This document shows, one piece after another, positions 1-7,843 of a DNA stretch of 64,000 bases. The stretch is from contig MPNJ01000001.1 of assembly GCA_002238965.1 (NCBI GenBank), positions 186,001-250,000 of the forward strand, written 5' to 3'. This stretch comes from Nitrospinae bacterium bin107. GTDB lineage: Bacteria; UBA8248. The notes beneath the pieces were generated by a model. That model ran no database searches. It was not told where the DNA came from and saw only the letters and a program-made list of their open reading frames with translations. The translations under genes and the position numbers were made by a program. Positions within the stretch are counted from its first letter, which is position 1, and the number at the start of each line of letters is the position of its first letter.

Positions 1-2
1 GG

Positions 3-1139
3 CGCATGGCGCGCGCGGGAATGGAAACCCGCTTGCAGGAGGTCGACCCCGGCAGGCCGAACGCGGTCGGCGTGCGCGAGGGCGCGGGCGACGGCGCGAA
101 CCTCCTCTTCACCGGTCACATGGACACTTCTTATGACGGGAATGAGGACTACCTGAACGGCGAGGGATTCAAGCCCAGGGCCGTCCACCGGGACGGCTGG
201 ATATGGGGTCTGGGCGCGAACAACATGAAGAGCGGGCTTGCGGGCGCGCTGGCGGCGATTGAAGTCATCTGCCGCGAAGATGTCTCTCTGCGCGGGGACC
301 TCACCCTCGCGGGCGTGGTGGGCGAGATAGAAAAAGCGCCGATCGATGAATTCTCGGGCAAATCCTACTCGGGCTACGGGACGGGCACGCGCCACCTTAT
401 TCTCCACGGCGTGACGGCGGATTGCGCCATCCTGGCCGAGCCGACGGGGCTCAAGGTCTCGAACGCGAACATGGGCGTCGTGTGGGCGAAGATCACGGTG
501 AGCGGCACGATAAGCCACAGCGTTTTCTCGAACCGCCCGGGGGTCACGAACGCCGTGCGCGCCATTCACAAGATACAAACCGCGGTCGAGCGATGGATAC
601 CCGATTATGAAGCCAGACATTCCTGCATGAGCGAGCACCCCAACGTGACGATAGCCGCCGTGCGGGGCGGCTGGCCCTGGCGGCTATCGAGAAACCCCGC
701 CGAGGCGAGCCTTTACCTGGACATCCGCACCGTGCCGGGCCAAAGCACCGAGGACATCAAGCGTGAGCTGCGCAGTGTGCTCGATGAGGCGGCGGATGAA
801 GCCGGGCGCGCCGCTCTCTCGTTCTATGTGAACGACCCGCCCACGCTCTTAGATGCGGACGCTCCTCTTGTACAGGCTGCGCTTGCTGCGCACGAGGAGG
901 TGACGGGCGAGGCGTCCGCACCCGTCATCAGGCGGCCTGCGGCCGATTCCACCCACTTCAACCGCTACGGCATCCCGTGCATCTGCTACGGCCCCGGCGG
1001 GCGGATGCACCCCGACGCCGCACAAAAAGGACTGATGCACGCCGTAGGCGAGCACGTTCTCGTCGAGGACGTGGTGACTGCAGCGAAAGTCTACCTCGCC
1101 GCAGCACTCTCGATTTGCAGCGTTCAAGCTTTTTCATAG
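3..1139 (+). CDS. M20-family metallohydrolase, 5'-truncated by window edge
   Basis: Probable dinuclear-metal amidohydrolase/peptidase of the M20 clan (ArgE, DapE, carboxypeptidase G2), which cleaves an N-acyl or peptide bond in the cytosol. The frame is open to the left edge, so the true start lies outside; the visible part is about 378 codons against roughly 400-430 for the family. Visible motifs, numbered from the first Met in the window: GHMDT (residues 37-41, first metal His and Asp), GLGANNMKSG (68-77, where most members have DMKGG), AEPTG (later metal acid) and the late His in DSTHFNRYG. The usual bridging Asp therefore reads Asn, and the catalytic Glu-Glu pair is replaced by GEIEK. The acyl-CoA dehydrogenase follows 88 bp downstream on the same strand. 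The fold is confident; the substrate cannot be named. Confidence 0.85.
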   Translation, partial: RMARAGMETRLQEVDPGRPNAVGVREGAGDGANLLFTGHMDTSYDGNEDYLNGEGFKPRAVHRDGWIWGLGANNMKSGLAGALAAIEVICREDVSLRGDLTLAGVVGEIEKAPIDEFSGKSYSGYGTGTRHLILHGVTADCAILAEPTGLKVSNANMGVVWAKITVSGTISHSVFSNRPGVTNAVRAIHKIQTAVERWIPDYEARHSCMSEHPNVTIAAVRGGWPWRLSRNPAEASLYLDIRTVPGQSTEDIKRELRSVLDEAADEAGRAALSFYVNDPPTLLDADAPLVQAALAAHEEVTGEASAPVIRRPAADSTHFNRYGIPCICYGPGGRMHPDAAQKGLMHAVGEHVLVEDVVTAAKVYLAAALSICSVQAFS

Positions 1140-1227
1140 GGCTTGGGAAAGTGTGACATCAATAATTACGGGGGAGAACGCGAACGCTTCCATCTCATGA
1201 CGCGCATAAACTGACAAGGAAACCCGC

Positions 1228-2403
1228 ATGGATTTCGAACTGAGTGAAGAGCAAAAGAGCCTCCAGCTTCTCGCGCGGAAATTCGCGATGGAGGAAATGC
1301 TTCCCGTCGTGGCGGAACTGGAAAAGCGGCCAGACGGAGAGGACAAGTTCGCCTACGACCTGGTGAAGCGCGGCGCCGCGCTCGGGTTTCATTCCCTGGG
1401 CGTGCCCCAAGCGCATGGGGGCGACGGGGCCAGCGTTCTCACCCAGTGCATCGTGATGAGCGAACTCTCCTCCGGCTCGCCCGCCGTCTCCAAGGTGTAC
1501 AGCCACAACTGGAAGGCGATTGCGGGCCTCATCGCCGTGGCGAACGAAGAGCAACTCGCCCGCGTTATCCCCGACTACCTGGAAGACCCGCTCTATTGCA
1601 TCGGCATCGCCATCACGGAGCCCAACGCCGGCAGCGACAACGCGCTCCCCTTCGACGCGGACCCGGCGGCCGGCCCCGCCCTGAGCGCTGTGCGCGACGG
1701 GGATTCCTACGTCCTGAACGGGATGAAGCAGTTCATCGCCATGGGGGCGCAGGCGAAGTACGTCACCGCCTTCGCCCGGACCGACAGGAGCGTCCCGTGG
1801 ACGAAGGGCGTGACGGGGTTCATGCTCTTCCCGCCGCACGAGGGCTTCGAGGTCGGCAGGCTGCACGAGAAGGTGGGACTCAGGTGTTATCCCCAGCACG
1901 ACCTCATCTTCCGCGACGTGCGGGTCCCGCTGGAAAACCGCCTGGGCGAGGAGGACAAGTTCCAGGAAGGCAGGAGGAGCGTCGTCAACGTCGGCACCCT
2001 GGAGGCGACGTCCACGGCTCTGGGAATCGCCCAGCGGGCTTACGATCTGGCGCTGGGCTACGCGCGCGAGCGGGTGCAGGGCGGGAAACCCATCATCGAG
2101 CACGACTTGATCGGCTCGCTCCTCCTCGATATGTACACGCGGCTCGAAGCTTCGAGGACGCTGCTCTGGCGCGCCGCCTGGGGCATCGACAATGGGCTGA
2201 ATGACCAGAAACTCGCGCGGGCGACGAAGGTGCTCACCGTCGAGATGCTGAATTACATGACCATGCGGACCGTGGAGATATGGGGAGGCATGGGCGTGAT
2301 GAAGGACGCGCCGGTCGAGAAAGTGCACCGCGACGCGATTCAGCTATTCCACATGGGCAACACGAACCAGGTGAACGTCCTGAAAGCCCTGCCCCACCTG
2401 TGA
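1228..2403 (+). CDS. Acyl-CoA dehydrogenase family protein
   Basis: FAD-dependent acyl-CoA dehydrogenase-fold protein, 391 aa, the usual family length. The N-terminal helical domain starts at MDFELSEEQ. The middle beta domain has the flavin-contact segment AITEPNAGSDN, and the C-terminal helical domain includes YARERVQGGKPI, the family's R-x-Q-F/G-x-x-I region. ATG follows AAGGAA at good spacing. Oddity: the C-terminal segment that in short/medium-chain enzymes reads IYEGTNEIQ and supplies the catalytic Glu reads LFHMGNTNQV here, and I see no obvious Glu at the alternative isovaleryl-CoA-dehydrogenase position. It could be a dehydrogenase using another base, or a member with a different reaction (nitroalkane-oxidase-like or monooxygenase-like). 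Family assignment is firm; chain length and reaction are not. Confidence 0.88.
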   Translation: MDFELSEEQKSLQLLARKFAMEEMLPVVAELEKRPDGEDKFAYDLVKRGAALGFHSLGVPQAHGGDGASVLTQCIVMSELSSGSPAVSKVYSHNWKAIAGLIAVANEEQLARVIPDYLEDPLYCIGIAITEPNAGSDNALPFDADPAAGPALSAVRDGDSYVLNGMKQFIAMGAQAKYVTAFARTDRSVPWTKGVTGFMLFPPHEGFEVGRLHEKVGLRCYPQHDLIFRDVRVPLENRLGEEDKFQEGRRSVVNVGTLEATSTALGIAQRAYDLALGYARERVQGGKPIIEHDLIGSLLLDMYTRLEASRTLLWRAAWGIDNGLNDQKLARATKVLTVEMLNYMTMRTVEIWGGMGVMKDAPVEKVHRDAIQLFHMGNTNQVNVLKALPHL

Positions 2404-3085
2404 GGAATCCATCTACTGCGCGCCTCTTGTCTTTCGCGCGGTTTTTGAGGATTCTGTCCGTTAGAGGCGTTCAACCGATGAGCGTATTTTGGAAAACCGG
2501 CCTATATTGAAATCCGTAGGGGACGCATACAGGGTTGTTGATTAAGTCCCCTTTTCAGGGGTAGGGAAAAAGCCCCTCTCGACTGGAAAAGCACCCCCCC
2601 CTACCCCCCCTTGTCAGGGTCAAAACCGACCGAAGAGGGAGGTTTTGCGAGCCGATGTGTTTCTCGTCAATGGCTTATGCAAACGCTCGTTCCTCTCTCG
2701 CGTTTGACCCCTGTTAAGGGGGGGTAGGGGGGGTTGCTTTTATGGGGTTTCCCTTTCAAGGGGGTTGCCTTTACTCACTCAAGGGCTTTTTCAACAGCCC
2801 CTGACAAGGGGGGTTGGGGGTTACTGCATTGACAAAGTCTTTTTCAACAACCCTATTCGATCGTCCCGCACCATGGACCGAATATGAAGTTCGATCGCTC
2901 AACGCCGCCGGGAGAGACTCGTAGGGACACATATATGCGCGGTTGAAAAACCCCCGAACGGCAACCGTAGGGACAGGCCTCCGTGCCTGTCCGAAACCCT
3001 GACAAAGGACAACCACGGAGGGCAGGACAACCCCGTGGAGGGGTTGTCCCTACAGGCGAACCAATTAGTATGAAGGAGTACCGAC
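2404..3085. repeat. Intergenic repeat cluster (MITE-like element plus GTAGGGACAGG palindromes)
   Basis: No gene seen in these 680 bases. From about 2590 to 2800 there is an element bounded by opposing tracts (CCCCCCTACCCCCC TTGTCAGG on one side, CCTGTTAAGGGGGGTAGGGG on the other). These enclose a GGTCAAA...TTTGACC pair and a spacer with AGAGGGAGGTTTTGCGAGCC. A near-identical copy lies at about 50280-50490. It is followed by CTTTTTCAACAGCCCC and CTTTTTCAACAACCC caps (2788, 2850). From about 2966 to 3052 there is a second repeat type, GTAGGGACAGG...CCTGTCC, ending with an inverted GGTTGTCCCTAC. Confidence 0.7.
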
Positions 3086-3484
3086 ATGATAGAGAAAACG
3101 GATGCGGAGTGGCGCGAGCAACTCACGCCCGAGCAGTACCACGTCACCAGGGAGGCGGGCACCGAGCGCGCCTTCAGCGGGAAATATTGCGACTGCCACG
3201 ATGACGGCATCTATGCGTGCGTGTGCTGCGGGGCGGAGCTTTTCGACGCCGAGACCAAGTTCGACTCGGGCACGGGCTGGCCGAGCTTCTACCAGCCGCT
3301 CAAGCCCGAGAACGTGGGCGAGAAGGAGGACAACTCCTTCTGGATGCGCCGCGTGGAGGTGGTGTGTTCGAACTGCGACGCGCATCTGGGCCACGTGTTC
3401 CCGGACGGCCCGGCGCCCACCGGTCTTCGCTACTGCATGAACTCGGCATCGCTGGACCTGAAACCCAAGTCCTCTTCTGAATAA
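3086..3484 (+). CDS. msrB: Peptide-methionine (R)-S-oxide reductase MsrB
   Basis: Cytosolic repair enzyme that reduces methionine-R-sulfoxide in proteins, using thioredoxin as electron donor. At 132 aa it is a normal single-domain MsrB. The structural zinc site is visible as Cys45/Cys48 ([10 protein letters not shown]) and Cys94/Cys97 ([12 protein letters not shown]). The substrate-site signature is GTGWPSF (62-68). The catalytic cysteine is Cys117 in [12 protein letters not shown], an ordinary Cys codon and not TGA. The start is set by AAGGAG eight bases upstream of ATG. A strong terminator follows at 3512. It stands alone between repeat-rich DNA and a VOC gene. Confidence 0.96.
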   Translation: MIEKTDAEWREQLTPEQYHVTREAGTERAFSGKYCDCHDDGIYACVCCGAELFDAETKFDSGTGWPSFYQPLKPENVGEKEDNSFWMRRVEVVCSNCDAHLGHVFPDGPAPTGLRYCMNSASLDLKPKSSSE

Positions 3485-3511
3485 GAGCGGGCGGGGAACG
3501 CATACATCCAG

Positions 3512-3548
3512 GGACGCTTCGCGCGCGAGCGGCGCGGAGCGTCCTTTT
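3512..3548 (+). terminator. Rho-independent terminator after msrB
   Basis: GGACGCT pairs with AGCGTCC around an inner CGCGC/GCGCG stem, giving a long GC-rich hairpin followed directly by TTTT. It begins 28 bases after the msrB stop codon and ends before the next gene's ribosome-binding site. Confidence 0.75.
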
Positions 3549-3572
3549 CACGAATGACGGGAGAATTTATCC

Positions 3573-4016
3573 ATGACGATTCAACGCTTTCATAACGTAT
3601 CGCTTACGGTCAAGGACGCGGACGCATCTTCGAAATGGTACGCCGATAACTTCGGCTTCGAGGTGGAATCCGATTCCGAGCGCACGCCGGAGTTCTCGGC
3701 CCAGGTGACGGGCGTTCCCGGCGCGCACCTTCGCGTGGTGCACATGGGCGGCCACGGGCTTCATCTCGAACTCATGGAGTACAAGGGCGCTGCCGGCGAG
3801 GCGATAGACACCGACCCCAACAACACGGGCTGCCTGCAAATCGGCTTCGTGGTGGATGACGCCGAGGCCCTCTACGCGAAACTCCAGACGGACGGCACCA
3901 CCATGTGCTCGCCGGAACCCGCCACGGTGCCGAGCGGCCCCATCCAGGGTTCCAAGATATTCTTCTGCAAGGACCCCGACGGCGTGGTGCTCAAGTTCTT
4001 GTCGATCAAGAAGTAG
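3573..4016 (+). CDS. VOC (glyoxalase/dioxygenase superfamily) protein
   Basis: Vicinal-oxygen-chelate fold protein of 147 aa with two beta-alpha-beta-beta-beta modules, as in lactoylglutathione lyase and methylmalonyl-CoA epimerase. The first module begins RFHNVSLTVKDADASSKWYAD with the usual metal His. The acidic ligand region is LHLELMEYKG. The second module ends with FFCKDPDGVVLKFLS, the family's DPDG...E/K-F motif. A Lys stands where a final Glu ligand is common, so the metal site may be altered. GGGAGA precedes the ATG. Nothing nearby identifies the substrate. Confidence 0.85.
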   Translation: MTIQRFHNVSLTVKDADASSKWYADNFGFEVESDSERTPEFSAQVTGVPGAHLRVVHMGGHGLHLELMEYKGAAGEAIDTDPNNTGCLQIGFVVDDAEALYAKLQTDGTTMCSPEPATVPSGPIQGSKIFFCKDPDGVVLKFLSIKK

Positions 4017-4366
4017 TTTTCATAAGGGACGCGAATCGGTCTTTCGCCTTGCCTGGGCAGGGGCGGAACTGCGTGTCTGTCCTGTTGGCGCTATTTCCTT
4101 CTCATTCCCATTGGGATGAACCTGCAGGGGCGGCTCGCGAGCCGCCCCTACGGAATCTTTCCTCATCATCCGTAATGTATCTATCGTGTCGTCATTCCGG
4201 CGGATACCGGAATCCAGAACCGACCGGGACGGCCGTATCGCAGAACGACCATCAAAAACGATAAAACGAAAAGATCAAAACAAAGATAAAGTCGCTGGGT
4301 TCCGGCATCCGCCGGAATGACGCTCAAAAACGAACAGCCTGCGCCAGGAGGATTTCCGCTCCCCCT
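4017..4366. repeat. Gene-free stretch with palindromic repeats
   Basis: The 350 bases hold GGGGCGGCTCGCGAGCCGCCCC (about 4128-4148), a near-perfect palindrome of a type also present at 7113-7138. They also hold an inverted pair of CGTCATTCCGGCGG...GGAATCC units: GTCATTCCGGCGGATACCGG at 4190-4209 and its inverse ending CCGCCGGAATGACG at 4322. The pair brackets an AT-richer centre of about 90 bases. Related units occur at 15009-15036 and 32179-32207. Confidence 0.65.
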
Positions 4367-4762
4367 TCAACTATCTCCTTGCGCCGAAGGCGCGGACGTG
4401 CGGCGGATGAGTTCCATCAGCGCGTTGTTTTGGCCTTCCAGCGCCTTCATGGTTTCTCGATGCTGTTCTCTTTGCGCATCACGCTGAGCCTGGAGCGCCG
4501 CCATGGTTTCCTGATGCAGTGCGTCGCGTTGAATCGAGGCCTGGCGCATGATGTAGAGTCCAAACCCGATGAGGCTGCATTGCGCGGCCCCGACGAGGGC
4601 GGCGACCCATACGGAAGCTTGCTGCACGGCGAGGGAGGCTTCTTGCAGGGCGAGGGAGGCTTTCTGCAGGGCAAAGGCAGATTGTTGCAGTGCGAGCGTG
4701 TCTTTTTGCAGGGCAAGGGCGGCTTGCTGCACGGCGAGGTTTGCGGCTTCGTATTCCGTCAT
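4367..4762 (-). CDS. Heptad-repeat coiled-coil membrane protein
   Basis: A 131-residue protein of unknown function with a striking architecture. After MTEYEAAN come six nearly perfect heptads of the form (L/F)A(L/V)Qxx(S/A), for example LALQKDT, LALQQSA, FALQKAS and LALQEAS, about residues 9-50. A hydrophobic segment of about 20 residues follows (WVAALVGAAQ...FGLYI). A second, charged coiled coil rich in Gln and Arg ends in LMELIRRTSA. The heptads are also a 21-base tandem repeat at DNA level. The start at 4762 is preferred because AGGAGAG precedes it; a longer frame upstream has no such site. A tail-like or DUF-type scaffold is possible; I do not recognise the family. A decayed partial copy lies just upstream (4880-4978). 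Confidence 0.7.
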   Translation of the reverse strand: MTEYEAANLAVQQAALALQKDTLALQQSAFALQKASLALQEASLAVQQASVWVAALVGAAQCSLIGFGLYIMRQASIQRDALHQETMAALQAQRDAQREQHRETMKALEGQNNALMELIRRTSAPSAQGDS

Positions 4763-4879
4763 TCGGTTCTCTCCTGTCTGTCCTCTTGGAGCAGCCAGTC
4801 CGGCCAGTCTCGCCCAGTGCGGAGGATAAGTCAAAGAGTCGTACCCAACCGATGAGGGAGAGTTCGCTGCGCGCGCTCC

Positions 4880-4978
4880 TCAACCATTCTCCCGCGTGGA
4901 CGCGCGGCGGATGAATTCCATGAGCAACTTGTTTCGATCTTCCAGCGCCTACATGGTTTCCGGAGCCATTCGTGATGC
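4880..4978 (-). pseudogene. Degenerate 3' fragment of the heptad-repeat gene
   Basis: Read on the minus strand, this stretch gives ETM, a TAG stop, then ALEDRNKLLMEFIRR and a C-terminal tail ending in a stop. It matches the end of the neighbouring gene (ETMKALEGQNNALMELIRR) at both base and residue level. Only the last ~30 codons are present and one is a stop, so it is a non-functional remnant of a tandem duplication. Confidence 0.7.
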
Positions 4979-5003
4979 GTTCCTCGGATGAACTCAGGAT
5001 CAC

Positions 5004-6314
5004 CTATGGCCAGCGCCTGTGCAAATCATCGATCACATATGGATGAACGTGTTCGCGCCCGCCGCGCAGGTGCGGATGACCGGGCGGGAGGTCGTCATGA
5101 CGATGCGCTATCTCGAGCGGATCGGAGTTCGGCCACAGGCGCAATGCGAGCACCGCGCCGAGGAGAGCCAGCGCGCTCAATCCGGCGAGCGCGGCGAACG
5201 CTCCAAAGGCTGTCATCAACCAGCCCGAGAGCGGGTAGGTCATCAGCCAGCAGGCATGGCTGAGCGCGAACTGCGCCGCGAAGAGGGCGGGCCGGTCCCC
5301 GGGATTCGAGGAGCGCCGCAGAAGCCGCCCCGACGGCGTGAGTACGCCGGAATAGCCGATACCTACCGTGACCCATGCGCCGAGCAGGAGGGGCCAGGAG
5401 AGCCCGACGCTCGGGATGATCACGGCAAGCGCACACAGGCCCGTGATCATCAGCGCCGCGCCCGTCAGCATCACCACCCGCTCCGGCGCCCGGTCCAGCA
5501 GACGCGGAAGGACGAACGCGGAGAGCATCGAACCTCCTCCGAATGCGCCCATCGCCCATGCCACGGCGCTCTCGCCCAACCCCAGGCCGCTTCGCACCAG
5601 CACAACGGTGTTGACCAGCACCATCGCGCCCGCAGCCGCCGCAGCGAGATTCAGCGCCAGGAGTCCACGGAGCCGGGGCGTGGCGAGATAGATGCGGACC
5701 CCGCGGGTCGTGCGCTCGTAGACGCCTCGTGTGGCCGCAGTCGCAGGACTCGGCAGAATCACCGAGAGGACCAGCAAAGCCGAGGCGAGAAATCCGGCCA
5801 CCGTGCCGATGAACAGGGCGTCATAGGACATCACCGCCAGAAGCAGCGCCGCCAGGGTCGGGCTGAAGATGTTCTCGAGGTCGTAGGCGAGGCGTGAGAG
5901 CGACAGCGCGCGGGTGTAGCGGGATTCTTCGGGCAGCACGTCCGGAATCGTCGCCTGGAAGGTCGGGGTGAAGGCGGCGGAGGCCGATTGAAGGACGAAG
6001 ATCAGGAGGTAGAGCTGCCAGACCTGCGTCACGAAGGGCAATGCGAGGGCCGCGGCGGCGCGCACGATATCGAGCGCCACGAGCAGCGCCCGGCGCGGGA
6101 CCCGGCCGGCGAAGGCGCCTGCGATGGGCGCGACCCCGACGTAGGCCACCATCTTGATGGTGAAGACGGCGCCGAGCACCATCGCCGCCTCTTCATCCGC
6201 GAGGTCGTAGGCGAGAAGGCCCAGCGCAATCGTGGCGAGCCCCGTGCCCACAAGGGCCGTGACCTGTGCTGCGAAAAGATGGCGATAGGTGCGGTCGGCG
6301 AGGATATCCAGCAC
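5004..6314 (-). CDS. MFS transporter (putative efflux)
   Basis: Inner-membrane major facilitator protein of about 436 aa with some 11-12 hydrophobic segments and no fused domain. The first helix region is HLFAAQVTALVGTGLATIAL. The loop after helix 2-3 carries the basic AGRVPRRALL, equivalent to the MFS motif-A region. The C-terminal tail is unusually His-rich (HRHDDLPPGHPHLRGG, then HVHPYVIDDLHRRWP), which could bind metal. The GTG start at 6314 is chosen because TGAGG precedes it and because upstream codons encode a low-complexity Pro/Arg stretch. Its direction and substrate are unknown; lone MFS genes of this type are often annotated as multidrug or metal efflux, which is only a guess here. 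Confidence 0.82.
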   Translation of the reverse strand: MLDILADRTYRHLFAAQVTALVGTGLATIALGLLAYDLADEEAAMVLGAVFTIKMVAYVGVAPIAGAFAGRVPRRALLVALDIVRAAAALALPFVTQVWQLYLLIFVLQSASAAFTPTFQATIPDVLPEESRYTRALSLSRLAYDLENIFSPTLAALLLAVMSYDALFIGTVAGFLASALLVLSVILPSPATAATRGVYERTTRGVRIYLATPRLRGLLALNLAAAAAGAMVLVNTVVLVRSGLGLGESAVAWAMGAFGGGSMLSAFVLPRLLDRAPERVVMLTGAALMITGLCALAVIIPSVGLSWPLLLGAWVTVGIGYSGVLTPSGRLLRRSSNPGDRPALFAAQFALSHACWLMTYPLSGWLMTAFGAFAALAGLSALALLGAVLALRLWPNSDPLEIAHRHDDLPPGHPHLRGGREHVHPYVIDDLHRRWP

Positions 6315-6495
6315 GGGTTGCCTCAGTGGAGACGGCGGCGGGAAACCGGCCCGGGCGCAGGGGTGGGGTGATTCTGCCGCACCGGAGGTATACTGCGCCG
6401 GTCTTGGAGCTTTTTCGGGGCACGGGCGGGAGAACCCGAGAGAGTTGTCCCTGTGTTCGGGAACCACTCACCACGCAGGCACGGGTCAGTACCCA

Positions 6496-7029
6496 TCATT
6501 CTTTCCCAGACCGCAGGCTCAACAGCAGCAGAACGAACGCCGCGAGGCTCGCGAGGGTGCGGACGTGGTTCCAGAGCGTCCATTGCGAGATATAGGCGAC
6601 CATCGCCCCGGCGTTTTCGGGCCGGGCGGGATCCAAAGGCGCGATTTCGGCGTTCAAGGGAACGTTGAAAAGCGTTGTCACGCCGAAGGCGCCGACCAGG
6701 TAGCTGAGGGCGGCGGAAAGTGCGAGCCGCCACGCGGGGGCGTCGCGGCGAATCAGCGCGTGAAGCGCCACGCCGATGCAAAGTATCAAGGCGCCGAAAA
6801 AACCGAGTGCGAAGACGGCGTTTCTCACGGCTAGGTTGATCGCCTGCATGGAAGCCAGGGCGGCAAGCGGCTCCATCGCCGAGAGGCCGGGCATCACCAC
6901 GAAGGAGAACGCGAAGAAAAAACCGGCCATCACGCCGACCCAGACGGCGCAGGCCAGATAGAGCCAGAAACCAAAGGACATCGACATCACACTACCCCAA
7001 AGACGGCGAGTTGGGCCGAGGTCGCTCAT
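6496..7029 (-). CDS. DUF1772 / anthrone-oxygenase-like membrane protein
   Basis: Small integral membrane protein with four predicted helices (WLYLACAVWVGVMAGFFFAF; AVFALGFFGALILCIGVALH; LALSAALSYLVGAFGVTTLF; VRTLASLAAFVLLLLSL). The family hallmark FNVPLNAEIA followed by WTLWNHVRT is present, as in the DUF1772 group related to fungal anthrone oxygenases. The longest start at 7029 has GAGG upstream; ATG codons at 6987 and 6981 are alternatives that begin just before the first helix. It lies 181 bases upstream of the MFS gene on the same strand and may be co-transcribed. Biochemical role unknown. Confidence 0.75.
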   Translation of the reverse strand: MSDLGPTRRLWGSVMSMSFGFWLYLACAVWVGVMAGFFFAFSFVVMPGLSAMEPLAALASMQAINLAVRNAVFALGFFGALILCIGVALHALIRRDAPAWRLALSAALSYLVGAFGVTTLFNVPLNAEIAPLDPARPENAGAMVAYISQWTLWNHVRTLASLAAFVLLLLSLRSGKE

Positions 7030-7843
7030 AGGCCGCCTCGCCCATACTCATTTTTCGCCATTGAGGGGACATAAGCAAGAAGCGACTCTGTACAGGGTCG
7101 ATTCATAAACCATAAGGGCGGCTCGCGAGCCGCCCCTACAAAAGCAAAACCGCAAGACTTCCCTCCAAGGGGCTGTTGAAAAACCCCTCTTTTCAGGGGG
7201 TAGAGGGGACGCCCCTCTCGACTGGAAAAGCACCCCCCTACCCCCCTTGACAGGGGGGTAAGAAAAAAAGCCCCCCTGACAAGGGGCTGTTGAAAAACTC
7301 CCGACCAGCGAATCTGGGTTGCGCGAACGCCTTTGAAGTTCACTCCCCCCTTGAGGGGGAGTCAGTGAACTGAGGGCGTAAGCCCGAAAGTGAACTGGTG
7401 GGGGGTATGATTCGGAATGGCAAGAAAACGCATTTTACCCCCCACCGCATCAGCCTTCGCACAAACCGCTCGGCTTCTGCGACTCCCCCTCAAGGGGGGA
7501 GTGGTTGGTTGGCGCTTTGCAAGGAAGGAGTAAAGTTTCATCCCTCCCAAGTCGGCTTCATACTTGGAATCAAGAAATCGGGGCTTTTTCAACAGCCCTG
7601 ACAAGGGGGGTTGGGGCGAACGCAACCGGGGAGGGAGCGTTCGCTCCCTTAACAAAGGCTTATTCAACAACCCCTCCAAGGTTGGAATTGACAACGGAAT
7701 GACGACCATCTGGAACAGGCGACCAGCGACCTTCCACCCAGCCTTGCGGTCGTCCCCTTGCGGGGCCACAATGCGCTCGCCTCATCTCAGGAACACAGCG
7801 GCCATTCACGAACCGTACTTCAAGAAACGAAAAGGGAGACGCC
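7030..7843. repeat. Large intergenic repeat cluster
   Basis: No credible gene in 810 bases. Contents in order: a GGGCGGCTCGCGAGCCGCCC palindrome (7113-7138); the CCCCTCTCGACTGGAAAAGC plus C-tract element (7205-7250), as at 2576 and, inverted, at 17945-17985; GGCTGTTGAAAAA caps near 7170 and 7285; an opposed pair CTCCCCCTTGAGGGGGAG (about 7345) and GACTCCCCCTCAAGGGGGGAG (about 7482-7502) bracketing a ~130-base spacer; then another TTTTTCAACAGCCCTGACAAGGGG (about 7587). Short frames here read through the repeats and look like no protein family. Confidence 0.65.

Noticed and set aside
1195-2328. 377-codon minus-strand frame opposite the acyl-CoA dehydrogenase
   Set aside because: Composition and lack of motifs mark it as a shadow; the other strand encodes a full family protein.
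4550-4760. CRISPR-like tandem repeat
   Set aside because: The 21-base repeats are in frame and encode coiled-coil heptads inside an ORF with a ribosome site; no spacers.
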